Shown: positions 60,137 to 64,000 of the stretch, one piece after another
Layout: each line of letters opens with the position of its first letter
Position numbering within the stretch: the stretch's first letter is position 1
Assembly (NCBI GenBank): GCA_964402975.1
Contig: CAYOEM010000003.1
Span: 147,533 to 211,532 of the forward strand
From: CAMDKS01 sp964402975
Lineage (GTDB): Bacteria > Bdellovibrionota_B > Oligoflexia > Oligoflexales > RGVZ01
DNA length: 64,000 nucleotides
Reading direction: 5' to 3'
Notes under the pieces: generated by a model
What the model was told of the DNA's origin: nothing
Seen by the model: the letters and a program-made list of their open reading frames with translations, nothing else
Databases searched by the model: none
Translations under genes and position numbers: made by a program

Positions 60137-61288
60137 CTAATCAAAGATAGATCCCTTGTGATCCGGAACACCTTTGCCGGCAGGAATAATCAAAGCAATG
60201 CGGGCTGGTCCATCTACAGAAGACAACGTGTTTGGCAGGGCGGCCGATGGGATAAAGAAATTGTCCCCAGTTTGCATCGGTATTTTTCGGCCAAATTGAC
60301 CTGCTGAATGTGCAACTCCGTCAAGAACCACGCAGCCTGCAAAGCAAGCTTTCGAGCGCAATTTAACCGAGGCTGAGTGGGCTAGATCGAGAATGATGAC
60401 CTGATACCATGGGTTAGGGGGATAGACTGTGGCCGAGACGCCCACCTGTGGGTTCAGTGTAGTGGGTGACTTTTTAAGGGCGTCAGCATACTTTGAACCA
60501 ATTTGTGATTCGGGCGTCAATAAGGACACAGCTTCGTTGACGTGAAGTTCACGGGGGCGCCCTGAGGCAGCATCTTCCTGGCCAGCGGCGTTGTATCGTC
60601 GATTCCAGTCCCACATCCGCCAGGTTTTTCCACTTTTACCTGCGGTGACCCTCTGGGGTTCGAGTAATACGACACCGGGGCCGATGGCATGGGGTACGTG
60701 GGGCTCTATCTCAAAGAAGTCACCAGGCTTGACCGGCACGAAGTGCAAGAGGTCCGCGCTGAATTGACCTGTCTCCAGTAGGCGCTGAATGTCCATTTTC
60801 TCTAGGTGCCTGCTAAAGCCAATGTACAAGCCAGAACCCTTGTCACAGCTTAGGATGAGCCAGCTTTCAGGCTTTCCACACTCATTAGGTTTTAGAAGTT
60901 TATTGTCGTCGGACGGGTGGATTTGAAGTGACAAAGGCGACGCGGGATTGATTAATTTAACCAGGATGTCACAGGTTGTGCGCCCAGCCGCTACCAGATT
61001 TCCAGAAAGACACTCTGACGTGCGACAAGCAATCAGATCTGCCAACGTCGCGTCGGAAACATGAAGCAGTTTAGAGGGAGCCTCTGGATCACAGCTGAGC
61101 TCCCATGATTCCCCTATTGGCTGATCACTCGTCGAAGAGTGACGCCTTTTAATGCCCTTGCCCAAGGCGAGACCTGCCCATGGTGTTCGGTTTAGAGATG
61201 TGAAGTTATTTGGCTGCAAGGCTACAGCCTGAGTCAAGTCCAGGCTCAGTAAGCCTCGAGGTGGAGTATCATCAGCTAAAATGACCAC
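60137..61288 (-). CDS. manA: Mannose-6-phosphate isomerase, type I
   Basis: 383 residues of the cupin-type phosphomannose isomerase family: fructose-6-phosphate to mannose-6-phosphate, feeding GDP-mannose synthesis. Zinc ligands and family blocks are LSLQIHPSDD, GKPESW, and the following HVPHAIGPGVVLLEPQ. It begins at a GTG behind GGAG, inside the 3' end of the HIT-protein gene (17-base overlap). Residues 1-40 are an extension of unknown use. No other sugar-nucleotide genes are adjacent. Confidence 0.9.
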   Translation of the reverse strand: MVILADDTPPRGLLSLDLTQAVALQPNNFTSLNRTPWAGLALGKGIKRRHSSTSDQPIGESWELSCDPEAPSKLLHVSDATLADLIACRTSECLSGNLVAAGRTTCDILVKLINPASPLSLQIHPSDDNKLLKPNECGKPESWLILSCDKGSGLYIGFSRHLEKMDIQRLLETGQFSADLLHFVPVKPGDFFEIEPHVPHAIGPGVVLLEPQRVTAGKSGKTWRMWDWNRRYNAAGQEDAASGRPRELHVNEAVSLLTPESQIGSKYADALKKSPTTLNPQVGVSATVYPPNPWYQVIILDLAHSASVKLRSKACFAGCVVLDGVAHSAGQFGRKIPMQTGDNFFIPSAALPNTLSSVDGPARIALIIPAGKGVPDHKGSIFD

Positions 61289-61616
61289 TGAGTTGCTCTC
61301 CGCCTAAAATGTGTGCATGAATGTAGTCGACCGATTGCCCACCGTCGCGACCTGTGTTTAATACGGTACGGTATCCTGATTGGCCCATGCCAACTCTCTC
61401 AGCCACCAGCGCGATTTTCTGAAAAAACACGCCCACTTGTTGGCTATCCCACTCTCTCAGTTCAGTTAGATTGCGAGCCTTTTTTTTGGGAATGACGAGA
61501 ATATGTTGCTTGGCCTGCGGGGAGATATCGTTAAAGGCTAAGATATCTTGGTCCTCATAAACGATGCTTGCTGGAATCTCCCGCCTAAGAATTTTATCGA
61601 AGATAGTTTCCGCCAT
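61272..61616 (-). CDS. HIT-family nucleotide-binding hydrolase (HINT-like)
   Basis: 114 residues from ATG 61616 (MAETIFDKI), the standard HINT start behind GAGAGGG. It has FDKILRREIPASIVYED, FNDISPQAKQHILVIPKK and the C-terminal histidine-triad region VDYIHAHILGG. The first His of the usual H-x-H-x-H triad is Tyr here; the other two are kept. HINT proteins hydrolyse phosphoramidates of AMP. The effect of the substitution is unknown. The gene precedes manA with overlap. Confidence 0.9.
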   Translation of the reverse strand: MAETIFDKILRREIPASIVYEDQDILAFNDISPQAKQHILVIPKKKARNLTELREWDSQQVGVFFQKIALVAERVGMGQSGYRTVLNTGRDGGQSVDYIHAHILGGEQLSGHFS

Positions 61617-61801
61617 AATGGCCCTCTCGTTTGTAGATACAATGAGCATCCGACTGGTACGTCGAGAATCGCGGCATTTTCATAAAGTTTCAAGCCAAAT
61701 CACAAGCTTGCCATCGTGCACTCGGTGAATTTCGGTTTGAAGCAAGGTCATCTTCGTGGTAGCGTTTTAAATACGAAGAACAGTGGGGGGTGTCTTAAAC
61801 T

Positions 61802-62053
61802 ATGAGTTACGAAAAACTAGTGGTCGATAATACTGCCTGCTCAAGACGTTTTCATATCACTTTTGACAGTGAGGCACCTCTTAAGACCCATGTGGAGGTT
61901 AAATGTCCCCACTGCAATCACACCATTTTCGCCGCTGAAAATCACCCGTCGGTGAAACTCGCACGAGACGAGAATCTAGTTCGTACCACGTCTCTAAGCC
62001 GAAATCTGGTCCGGGAATGTGATTTTAAAGATCCATATCCAGCGCATAAATGA
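61802..62053 (+). CDS. Small CxxC protein of unknown function
   Basis: 83 residues. It contains VEVKCPHCNHTIF, a CxxC knuckle, with two single Cys elsewhere (NTACSRR and RECDF), so it may be a small zinc-binding protein. It has an ATG start without an obvious ribosome-binding site. Its last four bases (ATGA) are the start of the amidotransferase gene, so the two are translated as a pair. Not recognised. Confidence 0.72.
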   Translation: MSYEKLVVDNTACSRRFHITFDSEAPLKTHVEVKCPHCNHTIFAAENHPSVKLARDENLVRTTSLSRNLVRECDFKDPYPAHK

Positions 62054-62727
62054 GCTCTCAAAATTCTGAAAGCCGAGTATTGGTGGTCATTGATCCTGGT
62101 GTTCACACTCCAGAGATTGACACGTTTAATCTAATCTCTGTTTTGTCTCCCATTCGTTGCACGTATCATCTTCCAGCTATGTTTGGATTTTCTACGCTGC
62201 CAGATAATTTGTCGGCCGTGGCCGGTGTGATCATCCTGGGAAGTGCCGCAAGTGTTTATGACAATTTACCCTGGCAAAGGCCTTTAGAGGCCTTTGTAAC
62301 AACGGTTGTCGATAGAGGAATTCCGGTGCTTGGTTGCTGTTATGGTCTGCAGATGCTCGCTTACATGTTTGGTGGGCAGGTCGGTTACGTCAGGGAATCC
62401 AGGGAAAAACTAAAAGGTGTGCGGCGCATAAATATTATGAATAACCCCATTTGGAGCGTCGGTGAGCGTGATGTCATCGTAACGCACAGCGAGATGGTGA
62501 CAGAATTACCAAAAGATTTTGAAGTTTTGGCCACATCGCCGGAGGTCCGTGTTGAGGCGATGCAGCACATGCGTCAACCTATTTATGGTTTTCAGTGTCA
62601 TCCTGAGGCAACGCGCTTATTCTTAGTTGGACATGAGATGCATAACGATAAAACTGAGTTATCATTGCCAGCTGGGCGTCATATACTTGAGAGATTTGTG
62701 CACATGGCCACCAAGGCTCAATGCTAA
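62050..62727 (+). CDS. Class I glutamine amidotransferase
   Basis: 225-residue GATase1 fold. The nucleophile elbow is GCCYGLQMLA (second Cys catalytic), and YGFQCHPEATRL supplies His and Glu, so the triad is complete. It resembles the amidase part of GMP synthase and related stand-alone amidotransferases, but no synthetase partner is encoded next to it. Translation is coupled to the small CxxC protein, which may be its partner. The acceptor is unknown. Confidence 0.85.
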   Translation: MSSQNSESRVLVVIDPGVHTPEIDTFNLISVLSPIRCTYHLPAMFGFSTLPDNLSAVAGVIILGSAASVYDNLPWQRPLEAFVTTVVDRGIPVLGCCYGLQMLAYMFGGQVGYVRESREKLKGVRRINIMNNPIWSVGERDVIVTHSEMVTELPKDFEVLATSPEVRVEAMQHMRQPIYGFQCHPEATRLFLVGHEMHNDKTELSLPAGRHILERFVHMATKAQC

Positions 62728-62828
62728 AATCGATGGATAGATATTGCTGATGGGCAACTAGTGCCGACAGTATTGAAAATAAAAACCCAAAGTAATCAAC
62801 AGGTTAATAATTTACGCTCAAGCTGGGC

Positions 62829-62855
62829 TAAATGTTTTTCACCACGTGTCGATAG
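62829..62855 (+). promoter_or_regulatory. Sigma-28 (FliA) type flagellin promoter
   Basis: TAAA (62829-62832), 15 bases, then GTCGATAG (62848-62855), against a consensus of TAAA-N15-GCCGATAA. It lies about 60 bases before the flagellin ATG. A short inverted repeat GATCACA/TGTGGTC lies in the leader. Confidence 0.72.
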
Positions 62856-62916
62856 CCAACGTAGATCACATGATGTGGTCTGTGTGTTTCAAACCCAATG
62901 ACAGGAGGTCACTACA

Positions 62917-63852
62917 ATGGGAATGAGAATTCGTACAAACGTTGCGTCGCTTACCGCGCAACGACGCCTCGGACAAAGCTCCGAAGCGGTTCAAGGAAGC
63001 ATGAACAAGTTGTCTAGTGGTTCACGCATCAACAAAGCTGCAGATGACGCCGCCGGACTCGCAATCTCCGAAAACCTACGTGCCGATGTACGCGGATTGA
63101 ACGTTGCAAGACGCAACGCTCTCGACGGCGTATCGATGGTGCAAACAGCTGAAGGCGGTCTTGAAGAGACAACCAACATGCTGATCCGCCTTCGTGAATT
63201 AGCAGTACAATCTGCTTCTGACACGATCGGTATGCAAGAGCGTGAATTCCTCAATAAGGAATACTTGGCTCTTAAAGATGAGATTGATCGTATAGCACTA
63301 TCTACCGAGTTCAACGGTACTCACCTACTCATGGGCGAGAACGCTGGAGATTATCCAGATGAGCTTATGACGGGTAACACTGGCGCGAACCCCATGGAAA
63401 TCCAAGTCGGTAAAGACTATTTCCTTGAGAGTGACGCGATCGGTAACCGTAACCCAGTCAACATCATCAAGATTGACCTGAGCAAACTGAACGTCTTCAC
63501 TGAAGGCGAAGGCTCACTCAACCTTGGTCGTGCTGAGGACGGAACCTCGGTTCTATCTAAAGGCGACGCTCAGCAGTCGATTGCTGCACTTGATACAGCA
63601 ATTAACCGAGTCAATGAGCAACGCGCATATCTTGGTTCGATCCAAAACCGTTTCCAATCGACCATTGCTAACCTTGGTTCGCAAGTCGAGAATCTTGACA
63701 CAGCTCGTAGTCGTATCCGCGATACTGATTACGCTGCTGAGACCGCAGTATTCACTCAGAACAGAATTCTTGAGCAAGCTGGTACATCCGTACTTAGCCA
63801 AGCTAACCAGATGCCACAGTTGGCTCTGAGCCTGCTCCAGAACCTGGGCTAA
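62917..63852 (+). CDS. fliC: Flagellin
   Basis: 311-residue flagellar filament protein. The N-terminal coiled coil (MRIRTNVASLTAQRRLGQSS, then LSSGSRINKAADDAAGLAIS) and C-terminal coiled coil (RSRIRDTDYAAETAVFTQ, ending LALSLLQNLG) are conserved. The central variable region (about 145-215) is short. Strong AGGAGG and biased codon use point to high expression. A sigma-28-type promoter and a terminator are identified. No other flagellar structural gene is in view; motAB lie 28 kb away. Confidence 0.97.
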   Translation: MGMRIRTNVASLTAQRRLGQSSEAVQGSMNKLSSGSRINKAADDAAGLAISENLRADVRGLNVARRNALDGVSMVQTAEGGLEETTNMLIRLRELAVQSASDTIGMQEREFLNKEYLALKDEIDRIALSTEFNGTHLLMGENAGDYPDELMTGNTGANPMEIQVGKDYFLESDAIGNRNPVNIIKIDLSKLNVFTEGEGSLNLGRAEDGTSVLSKGDAQQSIAALDTAINRVNEQRAYLGSIQNRFQSTIANLGSQVENLDTARSRIRDTDYAAETAVFTQNRILEQAGTSVLSQANQMPQLALSLLQNLG

Positions 63853-63898
63853 TTGAACGACCCGGTTTCTAACTGATAGTGTCTTTTCTGTCATTCAC

Positions 63899-63927
63899 GT
63901 GGGGGGAGGATCCCTCCCCCCACTTTT
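63899..63927 (+). terminator. Flagellin terminator
   Basis: GTGGGGGGAGG and CCTCCCCCCAC, an 11-pair perfect stem with a three-base loop, followed by TTTT. The remaining bases to 64000 show no clear gene. Confidence 0.92.
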
Positions 63928-64000
63928 AAAAAAGACAGATGGATACTCCCTTACCCAAACTTCGAATTAGTTATTTGTGTTGAGTTACGTGACGTTTTAG

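Noticed and set aside
1..64000. CRISPR array, tRNA, rRNA, insertion sequence or prophage
   Set aside because: No regularly spaced repeats, no TTCGA-type tRNA arms in gene-free intervals and no transposase, integrase or phage genes were seen.

Overview
The window looks like a chromosomal segment of a motile, Gram-negative, didermic bacterium. It carries flagellin with a sigma-28-type promoter, MotA/MotB, a heptosyltransferase, an outer-membrane barrel and about ten lipoproteins with clear lipoboxes. HemL (C5 haem route), an MqnA-type chorismate dehydratase (futalosine menaquinone route), a long-form urocanate hydratase, ClpA/ClpS, ClpB and many enhancer-dependent sigma-54-type promoters would fit a delta-proteobacterium-like or Bdellovibrionota/Oligoflexia-like lineage. 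That placement is an inference and is not proven here. Two 100-N assembly gaps (10438-10537 and 14226-14325) interrupt clpB and an M28 peptidase gene. No rRNA, tRNA, CRISPR array, insertion sequence or prophage was recognised.

Layout. 1-4243: end of an ABC-F ATPase, then convergent hutU-pabB. 4244-8340: envelope proteins, 5-formyl-THF cyclo-ligase and small genes. 8362-15137: clpB, a lipoprotein, an organophosphate transporter and a secreted peptidase. 15385-21636: a forward run of hemL, mqnA, arginase, tgt, a membrane protein and trpS. 21689-25739: an exported protein, mutY, a Lys/Ala-rich protein, and crotonase plus hydroxyacyl-CoA dehydrogenase. 26005-30765: a lipoprotein/barrel pair, then a periplasmic binding protein with an SH3-like lipoprotein. 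30920-38253: clpA, clpS, motB, motA and several exported proteins of unknown function. 38559-46313: metH, exported proteins, a sigma-54 activator and a phosphoribosyltransferase. 46341-47966: a large structured RNA and hsp20. 48139-54115: an EF-hand lipoprotein, an adenylate cyclase, and a methylaspartate-ammonia-lyase-like / aldehyde dehydrogenase / 2-oxoglutarate oxygenase operon. 54261-63852: a DNA glycosylase, a glycosyltransferase, HU, mannose-6-phosphate isomerase, a HIT protein, a glutamine amidotransferase and flagellin.

The most interesting signal is an apparent sigma-54 regulon. Eight -24/-12-type promoters (GG and GC spaced 12 bases apart) were read from the sequence. Five of them are preceded, about 85-125 bases upstream of the predicted transcription start, by a shared element of the form TGTnn-N7-TGACA, often followed by N-TGTC. 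The targets are a Gln-rich lipoprotein, a small soluble protein, a Lys/His-rich membrane protein, a Gly/Pro-rich lipoprotein and a lipoprotein with a CHAP/NlpC-like end. Two more promoters face away from each other at 47164-47407: one drives hsp20, the other an apparently non-coding RNA of about 810 nt with nested hairpins and a strong terminator. A sigma-54 activator with no sensor domain is encoded about 0.7 kb downstream of the RNA's 3' end. The RNA matches none of the large RNA classes I can recall and may be undescribed.
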